64,000 nt of DNA from Megaustenia siamemsis (GCA_032433765.1 JAVIAB010000092.1:64226458-64290457), one strand, 5' to 3'; positions 34,571 to 46,274 are shown, counted from the first letter of the stretch. The notes: a model not told the origin generated them from the sequence alone. Made by a program: numbers and translations.

Positions 34571-34707
34571 GAGCCGTGATAGCTCAGTGGTTAGTGAACT
34601 GGACTACAAAGGACAAGAGGTAGGGTTCGACCCCAACCATTTATGGTCACTAACACCATATTCCCTATACGCCACTTGGCGTGACGGGGGTGCATTACTT
34701 TTTTTTT
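34571..34707 (+). repeat. tRNA-derived SINE family S, internally deleted copy
   Basis: Head GAGCCGTGATAGCTCAGTGG with box A (34580-34590) and box B GGTTCGACCCC (34624-34634). It then jumps directly to the tail ATTTATGGTCACTAACACC ... CGCCACTTGGCGTGACGGGG and a T-run. Relative to copies at 37427 and 40698, ~120 internal bases are missing. Box A and box B imply RNA polymerase III transcription. Confidence 0.88.
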
Positions 34708-34779
34708 AAGTAGCAAAACAAGAGCGATTAAATATTTGACAAGACCATATATCTAAACAGCATCTAACACAAGTGAACC

Positions 34780-35120
34780 ATGAAGATATACACAGAATAG
34801 ACATCAATAATGTCAAAGTGAAGTCTGTCAGATAGTGATATCATAATCCACAGAAGGACCTAATTTCACTAACGACAAAAAATACCCTAACACAAGTACG
34901 GGAATTCAACTACCTAGCACTCTCTCCTCTGATGATAGCACATTATATAAAGAGATTGAACCATAAACTAGAAAGCAAACACTACAAACTACCACGTAGC
35001 TCCGATTATAAATCAACAAAATGTTAATATGCAAGGTAAACGCAAATTGATAGACGCTCTTTTGTGTGTCATCATTATTCTGTCAGCGCCAAACATTAAC
35101 AGTCTTTGAAATAAACAAGC
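34780..35120 (+). pseudogene. LINE fragment, post-palm region
   Basis: Broken plus-strand translation: LTQVREFNYLALS (34885-34925), then in another frame SSDDSTLYKEIEP (34928-34966), with the usual linker arrangement (Q..FNYLGS.. SDD..L..EI) seen in LINE ORF2. No family assignment; it is old and shifted. Confidence 0.5.
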
Positions 35121-35223
35121 AAAAGATCACACTGCGAAATGAGATGCATAAAAGTGATGGAGACAAACCAGGGAGTGGAAGAACAAATTAAAAACGTTTA
35201 GAATAAATCGTGAGGCTATTCTA

Positions 35224-35535
35224 TTAACTCGTTTCGTACGTTTTGACGCACCATGCGCCGTTTCAATTTCGGTCACGTACGTTCAGCCGCACAGTGCGTC
35301 ACTCTTAATTTAATTAGTGTAATCTATCATCAAACCATATTTTTGTTCTAGGTCTTGTATTATCTTGGTATTGGTGAAATCTAATTCCTTGTCCAATTAT
35401 CTAAAAATTCAGATAACATATATTAAGTGTTATATAAATTGAAATATGTAGGTTGATATTTAAAACCATGCAAAATTTTGTGTCTGAAATCTCAATCGCT
35501 GGGTTTATAAAAACCTTCCGTACTGAAAGAATTAA
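35224..35535. mobile_element. TTAA-flanked MITE-like element (piggyBac-type?)
   Basis: TTAA at 35224-35227 and 35532-35535 enclose 304 bases with imperfect inverted ends: CTCGTTTCGTACG on the left and, reading inward on the other strand, TTCTTTCAGTACG on the right (9 of 13 matching). TTAA duplication and short TIRs are the pattern of piggyBac-type elements. No transposase is present, so it would be non-autonomous. The inner left part is rich in CpG-containing short inverted motifs (GACGCACCATGCG and CGCACAGTGCGTC). Confidence 0.45.
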
Positions 35536-36804
35536 ATGATTATATCGAAATCAAAGAAGGAAACAGTCTGTACATCTGATCAGGGAACGAGACCCAAACA
35601 ACCTTTGGCACAAGTTTACCACAAATGAAATGTCAGCTACAGGATAATAGAGTGAACCAGGAAAAGGTGATTAAATTAAATTACCAAATATATAATACAC
35701 CAGGATAACGAGCAGAAGCAAGACTAAGGAAGAGATAGATAAACAGAATAAAAGATGCACGCAAGAACAAAAATAATTATATTCTAACAGCGTCCAGATA
35801 CGCCTAGAAATGGCACTACATCTGAAAGTGAAGTAATTAAAACAAAAAGCACTAAAACATCTACAGACATTAGATTATATTTCCTCCTTTCTCCTGCGAA
35901 GCTTCAAGGGAACAGTGGAAGGGCAAACAAATAAAGAATATATTCTCGTTGATTGATAACTAAAGGTATACTATTAGCGATGCATAGAGCGAGCTACATC
36001 ACTTTCTCTCTGCAACACCTAACAGCACAGGCGAAAAAGAACAAAGTAAAATAAGGAAAAATGTTAAACTAGAATATGTTGATCTGATAGAGGCCAGAGT
36101 AGATAAGTAAATGTTGGAACAAAGATAAAGAATTAACATCAATGAACTGAATGAGAGTGAACTGGTCGAATTTAACAGATAGTGATTATAAAATATGAGA
36201 CAGCAAACAATGACTGCCATGGGCAACAAAAGCTAAAAATAGCGTAAATAAATTATCATCACATATGTCTCCACCTGGTCGTTGCAGGAGAGCTTATGTC
36301 ACAATAACTTAAGAAATATGCAGATGAAAGAATGGGGATGCTTCTACAATGATTCAAAAGCTGTTGTAGATCACGTTCCAAGAACCAGGTGAGATAACGA
36401 GAATTTAAGCCAGAGAATACGAAATAGGTCAAAGGTAAGAAAAGTAGTCACTGTAAGAAATAAGTAACAGAGAAAGAATTTGATCACACTGTAAAAATCA
36501 GGCCAGAGGTTAAGAACTCTGTCAAAGGAGATGGTTATGTGCCAAAAATGTATGAATCTGGCGCATAATTTAAGAGTCAGGTCAAAAAGCAAAAACGTAA
36601 TTTGAAAATCAAGCAAATTAGTGCAAACCAGGTCAAATAGTGGATACTGGATGAAATTACAGTAAAGAGGTTTAATGTTAGGGATCCAATCAACCAGCAG
36701 AAGGAAAATCAAACCGTAGGAATTAGGTCCAATGCTAGAAGTTAGGTTATATAGAGTAAACACGGCCAAATTGTAGGAGAGATGTCAAATGAAATCAGCA
36801 GAGT
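35536..36804. other. Mostly unannotated, possibly old degenerate tandem DNA
   Basis: At 36370-36790 the words AGGTCAAA, AAGAA and GTCAGG-type recur at irregular intervals, suggesting a decayed array, but no period could be fixed. The 132-codon minus-strand ORF there has no domain. Confidence 0.3.
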
Positions 36805-36960
36805 AAACGAGTTATTGAGTTATTTGCGGGTCATCATCATTGAGCTCTGAACTTGTCGATAGGTGCTCATATCCCCTCCTTAACAAGTCTCGACTAAGAG
36901 AAAACGAATGACAAATTAACCGTCGTGAAGTAGTTGGTGATAGAGTTGATGGTGTTAATA
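36805..36960 (-). pseudogene. 3' end of RNase H-type LINE (copy U)
   Basis: Matches the 3' end of the LINE at 53085: GAGTTATTGAGTTATTT, GGGTCATCATCATTG, ATAGGTGCTCA, CCCCTCCT(T/C)A. On the minus strand it ends AAATAACTCAATAACTC. Strongly 5'-truncated. Confidence 0.72.
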
Positions 36961-37426
36961 CCTCTAATTGTTTAATTACCCACCGTATCTCAGGCTTTGT
37001 GGTCAGAACTACACCATTGCCGTCTTTCATTTACAGATGATAAAACTCATATCATACAAGGCTGAATGAAAGAAGAGTATTTAATGAGAAACATCGATCG
37101 ATCGCCTTTGGTACACCTGTTTACTAACCTCTGTCGCGTTTTCAGAGTAAAATCTGGCCAGTTTCAACACCAGACTAATGAGAAAAGTAAATGAAGTTTG
37201 AAGTCGAAGATCTTTTGATATAGCGTCTTCTGGTGATCATGTCTCTCCACAGATTTGAATATCTAGAGATGATTATCATGTTTGTGTTGACACATACCAA
37301 ACCAAATTCATAAACTGTCTGGTATCTTTTCTTCCTTCGAGTTTTTGGCTTGACACAAAATATAATTCAACTGTTCTCTTCCCATTCTGTGACTCAAACA
37401 AATAATCTTTCTTTCCTCATGCAAGA
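36961..37426. other. Mostly unannotated
   Basis: A weak LINE family 1 3'-end signal (GGTGATCATGTCTCTCCACA at 37231-37250, then TCTGGTATCTTTTC near 37318) suggests a decayed minus-strand fragment to ~37400; it is too broken for firm calling. Confidence 0.4.
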
Positions 37427-37695
37427 GAGCCGCGATAGCTCAGTGGTTAGTGAACTGGACTACAAAGGGCAAGGGGTAGGGTTCGATCCCAACCGACGGC
37501 TTCCGGGTTCACCCAGCCTTAAATGAGTACGGGATTTTTTTTTCTTGGAAAGTAAAGCGGCACGGGCGTAATACCGACCACATTACCCCAAAAATCATGT
37601 GCCGAAGATCTGTAAAATTTATGGTCACTAACACCATATTCCCTATACGTCGCCACTTGGCGTGACGGGGTACTTTACTTTTTTCTTTCTTTTTT
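37427..37695 (+). repeat. tRNA-derived SINE family S, full copy
   Basis: GAGCCGCGATAGCTCAGTGG head with box A TAGCTCAGTGG (37436-37446) and box B GGTTCGATCCC (37480-37490), 33 bases apart as in tRNA genes. A ~150-base body follows (GGGTTCACCCAGCCTTAAAT, then GCACGGGCGTAATACCGACC and ACATTACCCC), then the tail GGTCACTAACACCATATT to CACTTGGCGTGACGGGG and T-rich. Likely RNA polymerase III-transcribed and mobilised by a LINE. Five copies lie in this window. Confidence 0.92.
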
Positions 37696-38394
37696 ACTCA
37701 TGCAGTATAGAGGCTTTACGCTAAATTAAACTATGAGAGGAGAAACCAAACAGAATATGTACCAAACGCAGATGGGGAAAAAAGAACATCGGATGTACAT
37801 CAGTAATGGGCACAGAATGGACGAAAGATAACTCCGACGTCACGTGGACACCGGCTGGCAACATTCAACAAATAACACCAACATAAATTTAAAATAACAA
37901 TGTATGAGAGATCTCAGCTATGGGCTTTAGAGAAAACACGATTAACAGTGAATCGCCGGAGATGGAGAGTTATAATGATTTATGACCTATTTGCTACCTT
38001 CTGCCGAATAGGAACTAACTAATCACATGAAGGTGGTAGCAAGTTTTCGTTTTGCTTTGGCCTCTTCTAGAATGCTCACATTACTTGTGTTATATGGCTT
38101 TGATAGTGGCAATGTTCTTCTAAACTGTGAATGGGATATTTCATTATAATAATGAACAATGTAGTCTGTTTAAAAATCAAGTCTTATTATTGAGATGGCT
38201 GAGACATTGCAATATATAAGATATAACTCATACACGTTCTTACCTTGAGTTGTAGGTAACATCATTAAGCAGAGAATGCAGAACAGGAAATGGTCAGCTA
38301 CCACGATGTGCAGAAGATATAGCCCTGGCCAGTAGCGCGTTCGTGATTTTGTCAGGAGAGCAGATCGCTGTCGATGACGTAAGCAAGAGCAGCA
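37696..38394. other. No feature firmly seen
   Basis: A short match to LINE family 1 words (TTTTGCTTTGGCCTCTTC at 38050) hints at an old fragment on the minus strand. Otherwise nothing. Confidence 0.3.
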
Positions 38395-38590
38395 TTTATA
38401 ACGCTCCATAATCACATTGTACAAGTAATCCACTGACAGTCTTTGACATTATTACGTTGGAGCAGTAATCCACTCAAGGTTTTTGGCATTATTATGTTGG
38501 AGTAGTAATCCACGCACAGTTTGTGATACAATCACATTGCTGAGGTAATCCATTAAGAGTTTGTGATATATTCACTATATATAGGCAGCC
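38395..38590. repeat. Degenerate ~51-bp tandem repeat
   Basis: About four units around GTAATCCACT(C/G), (A/T)AGTTTGTGATA and ATTATGTTGGAG, decaying towards 38930, where ATCCACT(C/T) recurs. Confidence 0.65.
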
Positions 38591-40206
38591 GCTATCCATT
38601 AAATGTTTGTCATGGCATCTCTTTGCATGTATGAATGTATGCAGCGCTTGTTCTAAAATTACATAATAGGAGAAATCCACTCTGTTGCATAAATTACTCT
38701 TCAATAAATTGAATTCAAATTTGTAATATCTTTATGTTATAGTAACAATTCTTTAAAGTCGTGTGATTAAATTATGATAGTAACAATATAACCAGGCGTT
38801 ATGAAGAGTAATGTTACTGCAATCAGAATTTGTAATATATTCACACATATGTACAATCCACTCAAAATTTTGTGAAAAAATTACTTTGAAGTAGTAGCAA
38901 TCCACTTTGGATTTGAGAATCTCCAGGTAATCATGCCGTACTGCCGGACAATGACCTGAAAAAATGGTTAAATTCTATTTAATGTTAGAAATTCAATGTT
39001 GATTTAGTTAGTATATAAAATGATATCAGTAGAAACATATATCAAATACTTATTCTGTCATGTTTACTTGTGAGTAGCACAGATTAGTGCGTGTGTAGAG
39101 ATAAGCACAGATATTAAATATAAGAACATATTAAATACTTTGCTGATGCGCGAGTGTAACTGTAGAAAACGTATGAAATAATCAGAATACGTAAATCCTG
39201 GTCCGCCATTTTTTTTAGCTGTTTCGCTGTGTTTTCTGATTTTGAATTTTGCTTTTGATATTCATAGTTTGTTTGCTACACCTGAGGAAAGACTTTGCCG
39301 AAGCGTAGTTTGACTTGCCTTTCTGTTAGTTTAGCTGCTCAATACCATTTTATGTTTATTTTGTATATTAGCACGTGCGTGTGTGTATGAATGAGAGAAA
39401 GAGAGAGAGAGAGATAGGGAGGGAGAAAAATAGAGAGAGGAAAAGATGGAAGGATAAAGTCCTCTTTTCTTATCAACTGATTTCCCTCAGTATTGACGTA
39501 TCTAACCGTCCATCTACCAATCTAAAATTGTATTCCCTTCGATAATTCAGTAGTATTTCTTCATATATAACATTTGTATGCTTCATTTATTGGTGTCTTT
39601 CATATTAAAGCTGATGCGGAAATGTTATAATTTAGTTCGATATTCAACAGCTCACCGTTCCTACAGATAAGGCGTAAAACGGAGTCAGCAAGGGTTAATT
39701 CCTGAGAGTTGAGCTGTTTGATGACGAACTGAAGGACGGATGAGAGATAATATTCCATCAGGACGTTTCGCTAGTTTACAGAAAGAGAATGCAGCAGGAG
39801 GCCAACGTCTGAGAGACTGCCTGGCCTATCCCTGGACAAGAGGCTAAAGGACTGAAACACTTGCTAGATGGAGGGAACTTCTGATGATCAGATCCGCCTC
39901 CTGCTGTAAAGCTGAAGGGTTTCCTGTCATGTTTTCTACCCATGTAACTTTCATAAACCTTCATTTTTGCAGCTCTTTATTATTTTATTTCTGATGTGCA
40001 AATTCTAAAGTTTCCATTATTTCGCTATTTTAAACTCCATTTATGAAGAATTTTTAGTTATTTAGGCTTTCGACATTAGAATGCGAATCTTACATTACAA
40101 ACAAAAGCCAATATTGATTTGAATCTTATACTTTAAACAGACAATACGAAGGATGATTGTCCACACAAAGATGTGTATTTCCAAAAAACGGCTCACCATT
40201 TCACGA
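38591..40206. other. Mostly unannotated
   Basis: Contains a hammerhead-like motif at 39282 (listed separately), a GA-rich patch at 39395-39445 and no credible ORF. Confidence 0.35.
39282..39306 (+). other. Hammerhead-like motif copy
   Basis: CTGAGGA, AA, GAC-TTT-GCC, GAAGCG, with the same downstream GTTAGTTTAGCTGCT context as at 23272. The GAAA core is altered to GAAG. Confidence 0.38.
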
Positions 40207-40492
40207 CAGTGAATATATACAATAAAGAATAGTCAGGGGAGTATTTACTCAACAAATGAGTGTTGAAGACGAAAGCGCTGTCTGCCAGGTGTAAACCACA
40301 GTGAATATATACAATAAAGAATAGTCAGGGGAGTATTTACTCAACAAATGAGTGTTGAAGACGAAAGCGCTGTCTGCCAGGTGTAAACCACAGTGAATAT
40401 ATACAATAAAGAATAGTCAGGGAAGTATTTACTCAACAAATGAGTGTTGAAGACGAAAGCGCTGTCTGCCAGGTGTATAACACAGTGAATCG
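40207..40492. repeat. 92-bp tandem triplication
   Basis: Three direct units starting at 40207, 40299 and 40391, plus a 10-base start of a fourth at 40483. Only single-base differences are visible (for example GGGGAG to GGGAAG in the third). A very recent expansion. Confidence 0.97.
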
Positions 40493-40697
40493 CAATCCGC
40501 TTAAAACAAGAAGGTCGCTGAAACAGAAAAAATGTTGCAGAAAAAACACAACAGATTTGAATGCGACTAAAACAAACTGTTGTTACACAATATATTGAAA
40601 CATACAGGCTTACTCGGTTGGCTTACCACGGCAACAGCCGGGGTTCGTAATCCTGGCGAGGACACCTGGGTTTTACTAATTCCCTAAAAATTAGTAG

Positions 40698-40955
40698 GAG
40701 CCGCGATAGCTCAGTGGTTAGTGAACTGGACTACTACGGACAAGGGGTAGGGTTCGATCCCAACCGACGGCTCCGGGTTCACCCAGCCTTAAATGGGTAC
40801 CGGATTTTTTCTGGGAAAGTAAAAGCAGCACGGGCGTAATACCGACCACATTACCCCAAAAAATCATGTGCTGAAGGTCTGTAAAATATAGGGTCACTAA
40901 CACCATATTTCCCTATACGCCACTTGGCGTGACGGGGGGTACTTTACTTTTTTTT
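40698..40955 (+). repeat. tRNA-derived SINE family S, full copy
   Basis: Box A at 40707-40717 and box B at 40751-40761, the same body and tail as the copy at 37427, ending in a T-run (40946-40955). Nearly identical to that copy, so a recent insertion. Just upstream, 40618-40665 resembles another tRNA-like head (GGCTTACCACGG and GGTTCGTAATCC), low confidence. Confidence 0.92.
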
Positions 40956-41359
40956 ATACAGGCTTACTATATATGAAATGGGGTTTTATTCATTTAAACA
41001 GCGGCGTTCAATATTTCTTAATTTCAAAGTTTCATAAAGAGAAAACTGTTAAAGATATTTACATTCAGTTTGAATTAATGAGAATGTTTATGAATGAGCG
41101 CGCAATTAGGAAGCCAAAAGCAATACGAAATAATGAATGTCACGGATACAAACATTTCAGAATGGAAATGATAACGAATATTCAGTATGATACATGATAA
41201 TGATCATGATGAAAATTCCGCAAATTTTTGGCAAAAATATATTAGTTACCCGTCATTATATAGTTTTTAAAACGTTTGATTAAGGATCTTTTCACGTATA
41301 TTGATTGCTACTATAATATTTTATATTTTAAAAAATTAATATCAGAATTCCGTTAAATA
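40956..41359. other. No feature seen
   Basis: A 74-codon ORF at 40973-41197 has no recognisable domain. Confidence 0.35.
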
Positions 41360-41505
41360 TGGCGGATATGCGACAGGAACCGTTGGGAGGGACTCTGTCT
41401 GAAAAGTGTTCTTGTTGCAGTTCCCCCATATTCCAAGTCCGGCTTGCTACAGCAACTACTGAGTTTAGTGCTCTGTGCACACCGTGAGTTGTGCACTTTA
41501 CCCGA
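41360..41505 (-). repeat. Interspersed repeat, copy 2 (inverted relative to 3866-3995)
   Basis: On the minus strand it reads in the same order as copy 1: GTGCACAGAGCAC, ACTCAGTAG, AGCCGGACTTGGAA, GGAACTGCAACAAG and ACACTTTTCAGACA. Confidence 0.8.
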
Positions 41506-41610
41506 ATGGTGTTTCTATATTCAGATTGCTCACGAGCAGGTATTTATCTAAATATTTTGTTGCTACACTTTTCATAAGTCACATATAGTTATTTGTAGGA
41601 AAGAGGAAAA

Positions 41611-42140
41611 TAAAGTGGTTTAGATATATATTGGTGATATGGTTTAGATATATATTGGTGATATGGTTTAGATATATATTGGTGATATGGTTTAGATATA
41701 TAATAATAACTTGGTATAGATATATAACAATAAAGTGGTTTAATTATCTAATGATAGAGCGGTTTAGACATTCAGTGGTAAAGTGGTTTAGATGTCTAAT
41801 GTTAAAGTGATTTAGATGTATAATAATAAAGTGCTTTAGATATATAATGGTGAAGTGATTTAGATATATAATAATAAAGTGGTTTAAGACATTTAATGAT
41901 GTAGTGGTTTAGAAGTTTAGACAACTAATGATAAAGTGATTTTGACATGTAATGATAAAGTAGTTTAGACATGTAATAATAAAGTGGTTTAGATGTCAAA
42001 TGATAAAGTTGTTAAGACATGTGATGATACATTATTTTAGACATTTATTAATAAAGTGCTTTAAAATCTCATGATGTGATTTAGAAATATATTTCAAAAT
42101 AAACTAGTTTAAGCATATTATGGTATGGTGGTATAGACAT
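41611..42140. repeat. Degenerate ~24-bp tandem repeat
   Basis: About 20 units built on AAAGTGGTTTAGA(T/C)AT and ATAATGAT. Three uniform units lie at 41620-41695 (GGTTTAGATATATATTGGTG); the rest are diverged. Confidence 0.9.
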
Positions 42141-43324
42141 CTCACGACAAAGGGATTTATCATGTCATAAAAGAGTTGCTTATACATACCATTACAAAGT
42201 GAATTATATGTCCCTTGATACAATAGAAAATACAGCAAAATTCATATTTAAATATTAGAGATTTAGATAACTCATAAGAAATGATGTCTAACCAGCTATT
42301 GTACACGTTATACATCGGACGACAATCTAGCCACTAAGTGTGATGACGACTTAGTGTCAGATATACTGATATCATCACAGATCACCCTCCTGCAGCGGCA
42401 CGAACTAACAACGTCAAGTGCAATACATTTGTCACATTTACAGGTCCTTGAACGCTTTAGGGCTTATATTGAAAGAAAGGGACAGCAACTGATCATCTAT
42501 CTCCTCTTAGTTCAATAAATAAACCTTTACAAAATACTCACACATTCAGTAAATACATTCTGGCCAAAGCAGCAATTGTATAAATTATTCATCGGCTCTT
42601 CTTATGTGAACAAACTATCCTCGACTTCACATCATTTATACAAGCTCGTTCTAAGAGGCCCAACACACGTACACCATCAAACTATAATCCTGAAATTTGT
42701 TTGCCATTAAGTCCCTTAATGTGATCGCTGATTGTGACAGAAAGCATGCAACATTCACTAGTAACATAGGCACACAACATAGGCACACTCAAATTACTTA
42801 CCCAAACACTGTATAGTTATAGTTCACAATGAAACAGTCACCGCCGACAAAAAAGAAAAAGTATTAAAATACATAGCACAGACAACACCGCGAAATTGTT
42901 GGAAAGATGAGTTTCCACTCCATTACACAGACTCCATAGGCTGGTCTATTACATACCGCGGTCATCTCGCTGTCTTAGGTAATTCTATCCACGACCTGTA
43001 CGTTCGCATTCAGCGGGCTGCACTAACATTCTTGTTCACAAACTTGTTTAGGTTACCAGGTTGGCAGTGTTAACTTGCTGCCTTGTAGTTAGGAGTGGTG
43101 CCGCTGATGTGTGCCGCCTGTTTAATCCTGCCTAACTGTAGATTCGGTTCTATTTGATCTGTTGTTAGATGTTTTGAGGTGTTTAGTCAGGTTTTTATGT
43201 GCCAGTATTTTTATTGTTAGTTTATTCATTCCACAGACAAGGCTGTGGTCTGTCGCTGGATTTGTTTTCACTTTACAGCGAACATATTATCATATTATGA
43301 GATCAATAGTAAACAAAAAAAAAA
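42141..43324. other. No feature seen
   Basis: No ORF, RNA gene or repeat is supported. Sequence at 43190-43240 resembles 44150-44200 (GTTAGTTTATTCATTCC and GTTAGTTTGTTCATTCC), flanking LINE copy D on both sides. Confidence 0.35.
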
Positions 43325-44145
43325 AGGAATTAAAGTCAACGGTCACAACATAAATAATTTGCGCTATGCGGATGACACAGTCTTAATAGCATAGACAGAT
43401 AATGAACTACAAGAAATTATAGCCATAATAGTAAAAGAAAGCAATAAAAAAAAGATCTCAGTCTGAATAGTAAGAAAACAGCAGTAATGGTCATATCAAA
43501 GAAACAATCATCATCATCATGTAGCTTAAAAATAAACAGGACAAATTTGAAACAAGTGCAACGCGTCAAATACTTAGGCACAATAATAACACCAGATGGA
43601 AGATGCACCACAGAAATAAAAAGCGGAATAGCTCAGGGCAAAATAGCATTCTGAAAATGAAAAATATCTTATGCAACAAATTTATGCCAATAGAAATGAG
43701 AAAGATAGTTCATTGGTGCTATATAGAAACAATTCTGACCTATGGAAGCGAATCACAGACAGTGGACAAACAAATGAAAAGACTATTAGAGACCACAGAG
43801 ATGGGATTTCTCAAAAGAATGTTGAGAGTTCCCTGGACAGCTAAAAAGACCAACGAAGAAATTCTCAAAGAGGCCACACAAAAGGGAACTTCTAAAAACA
43901 TCAGAAAGAAACAATCAACATTTTTCGGGCACATAATGAGAAGAGGAAAGTTGAATACTTGGTTACAACTGACAAAATAAAAGGAAAGAGAGACCGTGGA
44001 CGACAAAGAGAGAAAACACTAGATAGCTTGGTGTCATGGCATGGAAAACAGTCAACAACAGAACTGATACGATGCACTGTAGATAGAAGATTGTGGATGG
44101 ACATGATCGCCTGCGCCATCCGGTATGGCACATGATGATGATGAT
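43325..44145 (+). pseudogene. LINE family 1 (subfamily b), copy D
   Basis: Plus strand: HNINNLRYADDTVLIA (43345-43392), carrying the canonical YADD palm motif and then a stop; then SKKTAVMVISKK, VKYLGTIITPDGR (43565-43605), MRKIVHWCYIETILTYGSES, GFLKRMLRVPWTAKKTNEEI and FFGHIMRRGK (43920-43950). The end is CGCCTGCGCCATCCGGTATG then (GAT)n. Two or more frameshifts are present. Subfamily b differs from copies A-C and G in tail and coding sequence. It converges with copy E. Confidence 0.85.
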
Positions 44146-44477
44146 GATATTTATTATGTTAGTTTGTTCATTCCTCAGATATTTAAGTGTCAGTATGTTT
44201 ATTATCTCAGCTTATATAACCATTAGATATTTACTTGCCAATACACTTGCAACTTCTACTTATAAAGCCACGCACTATTTTCCTATGTGCGTTATATATG
44301 TAAAATATCACGCCTTCAGAATATTATAATATATCAAAACTTGTGTGTAGAACATTTTTATATATCTGGACAACTTGTCCGTATAACTTGGACAACCTAT
44401 TCAAGACGTGCGAAAAAGATAAACAATGTCCAGCTGTCTAAGCTTCTGCTCGTTATGAAAACAGGGGGGAGAATGAT
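44146..44477. other. Spacer between convergent LINE copies
   Basis: AT-rich DNA of ~330 bases. If transcribed, it would form the loop of a hairpin between copies D and E. No gene is seen. Confidence 0.4.
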
Positions 44478-44850
44478 GGGCATCATCATCATCATCATCA
44501 TCATCTTGTGCCATACCGGTTGGCGTAAGCGATCATGTCCTTCCACAATCTTCTATCTACAGTGCATCGTATCAGTTCTGTTGTTGACTTTTTTCCATGC
44601 CATGACACCAAGCTATCAAGTATTTTCTCTCTTTGTCGTCCACGATCTCTCTTTCCTTTTATTTTGCCTGTTGTACCAAGTATTCCAACTTTCCTCTTCT
44701 AATGATGTGCCCGAAAAATATTGATTGTTTATTTCTGAAGTTTTTTTAGGAGTTCCCTTTTTGTGTTGGCCTCTGAGAATTTCCTCATTGATCTTTTTAG
44801 CTGTCTAGGGAACTTTCAACATTCTTCTGAGAAATCCCATCTCTGAATGA
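44478..44850 (-). pseudogene. LINE family 1 (subfamily b), copy E
   Basis: Minus-strand 3' end starting at (CAT)n 44483-44506, then words complementary to the end of copy D (GCCATACCGGTTGGCGTAAG, GATCATGTCCTTCCACAATC). It extends to the block complementary to MLRVPWTAKK near 44800. Strongly 5'-truncated. Confidence 0.82.
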
Positions 44851-45132
44851 AGGACAAAAAAAAACAAAAATACCGCTCCTTCAAAGAGTATGTATGTGGG
44901 CCTTAAGAAAGGGAATCCACTGTGGACAGATTAAAACTGAAATAGAAAGAAGATTACAAATCATTCATGGAGTGACTATTGAGTAAAAAGTAATAAAATT
45001 TGTCATTATGATGAATAACAGATGGAGAATAATGGAAAGAAATTAGACAACGGCATTCAAATGTGGAGTGAAGTTAAAATTACAAGGTAAAGAATATGCA
45101 ATGAAAAGGAGATACGATCTTACCACAACAAT

Positions 45133-45350
45133 GTAAAAAAGTAAAGAGCTCCGTCACGCCAAGTGGCATATATGGAATATGGTGTTAGTGACCATAATCG
45201 TCAAAGACCTTCGGCATACGATTTTTAGGATAATGTGGTCAGTATTACGCCCGTGCTGCTTTACTTTCCCAGAAACAAATCCGGTACCCATTAAGTTTGG
45301 GTGAACCTGGAAGCCATCGATCAGGTTGGAACCCTACCTCTTGCCCTTTG
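45133..45350 (-). repeat. tRNA-derived SINE family S, 5'-truncated copy
   Basis: On the minus strand it starts inside the head (GGGCAAGAGGTAGGGTTCCAACC, box B changed to GGTTCCAACC), then the usual body and the tail GCCACTTGGCGTGACGGAGC, with A-run 45135-45140 on the plus strand as the T-tail. Box A is missing, so it cannot be transcribed by RNA polymerase III on its own. Confidence 0.88.
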
Positions 45351-46274
45351 CCGCAACAATGTGCCTTGTTCATATTGCTGACTCAGCCTGATGTTCAAAG
45401 GGTGGCAAAATTAACCACCACAGAATTGCTTCTCGGCAAAACAGTTCATTTCGGAATATATATAAAGAATTAAAGAGTACTACTATTACTATTACTACCA
45501 CAACTACTACTGTTCCTACATACACATAATCACATAACCCATATGGCCCTGAATATATCATACACTATAACTATTCCTAAACCTTTAGCTCACTAGACGA
45601 TGAATTCGCTCAATTTTTTTTAGTTTAAATTTGAAGGCAGACTAGCGGTTTCCATACAGTTATACCTGCTCTTTACACTGCTGCACCTGTACCCTGCTAA
45701 TGGAAACAATACAAACTTCAACATTTTCTCACCTTAAGTGAATAGATTATCCCACGCTCAAGTAATTACCCACAAACAACGTGCCAGTCAAAAGATGTTT
45801 GCTGCTTTTCATGAAATAAACATTCTTTATGATTAGTGAAGCGGACCGCGCTTGTGTGTCAAACTGAGAGGAAGAGATTTCGTGTATAACGTGGTGTTGA
45901 ATGCTAGCCACTATCATCAATCGCTAGATTTGCAGCTAAACTAGACTCCCCGACGGGACTACATACACCACTGGAATAAATTGACTATACATCAACGGAA
46001 TTGTTTCTATAGGCAGCCGATTCCACGTCTTGCGCTTAAAATATCTACACGAAACTGGTTTTACATTTTGTGTTGACTGGATTGTGCCTTTTCTTTCCAA
46101 GGACAAACTTATATTATCTTGATCATGAAGCTAGCGTGTACCTTCAACCTCACTTTTTACGTAACCGGTTTTTTTTTATAAGTGAAGGGTACTGCACGTC
46201 AAGTCTTGTGAGGTATGGATAAAATGTTAAGAGTTTATGTTTTTTTTTTTTTTTCAAAAACTATCGACACGTTG
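45351..46274. other. No feature seen
   Basis: A (CTA/TTA)-rich patch at 45480-45510 and a T-run at 46240-46254. No gene is supported. Confidence 0.35.

Noticed and set aside
34571..40955. Functional tRNA genes at the box A / box B sites
   Set aside because: They are followed by a shared ~200-base body and T-rich tail in five copies, and the acceptor stems do not pair; they are SINE heads.
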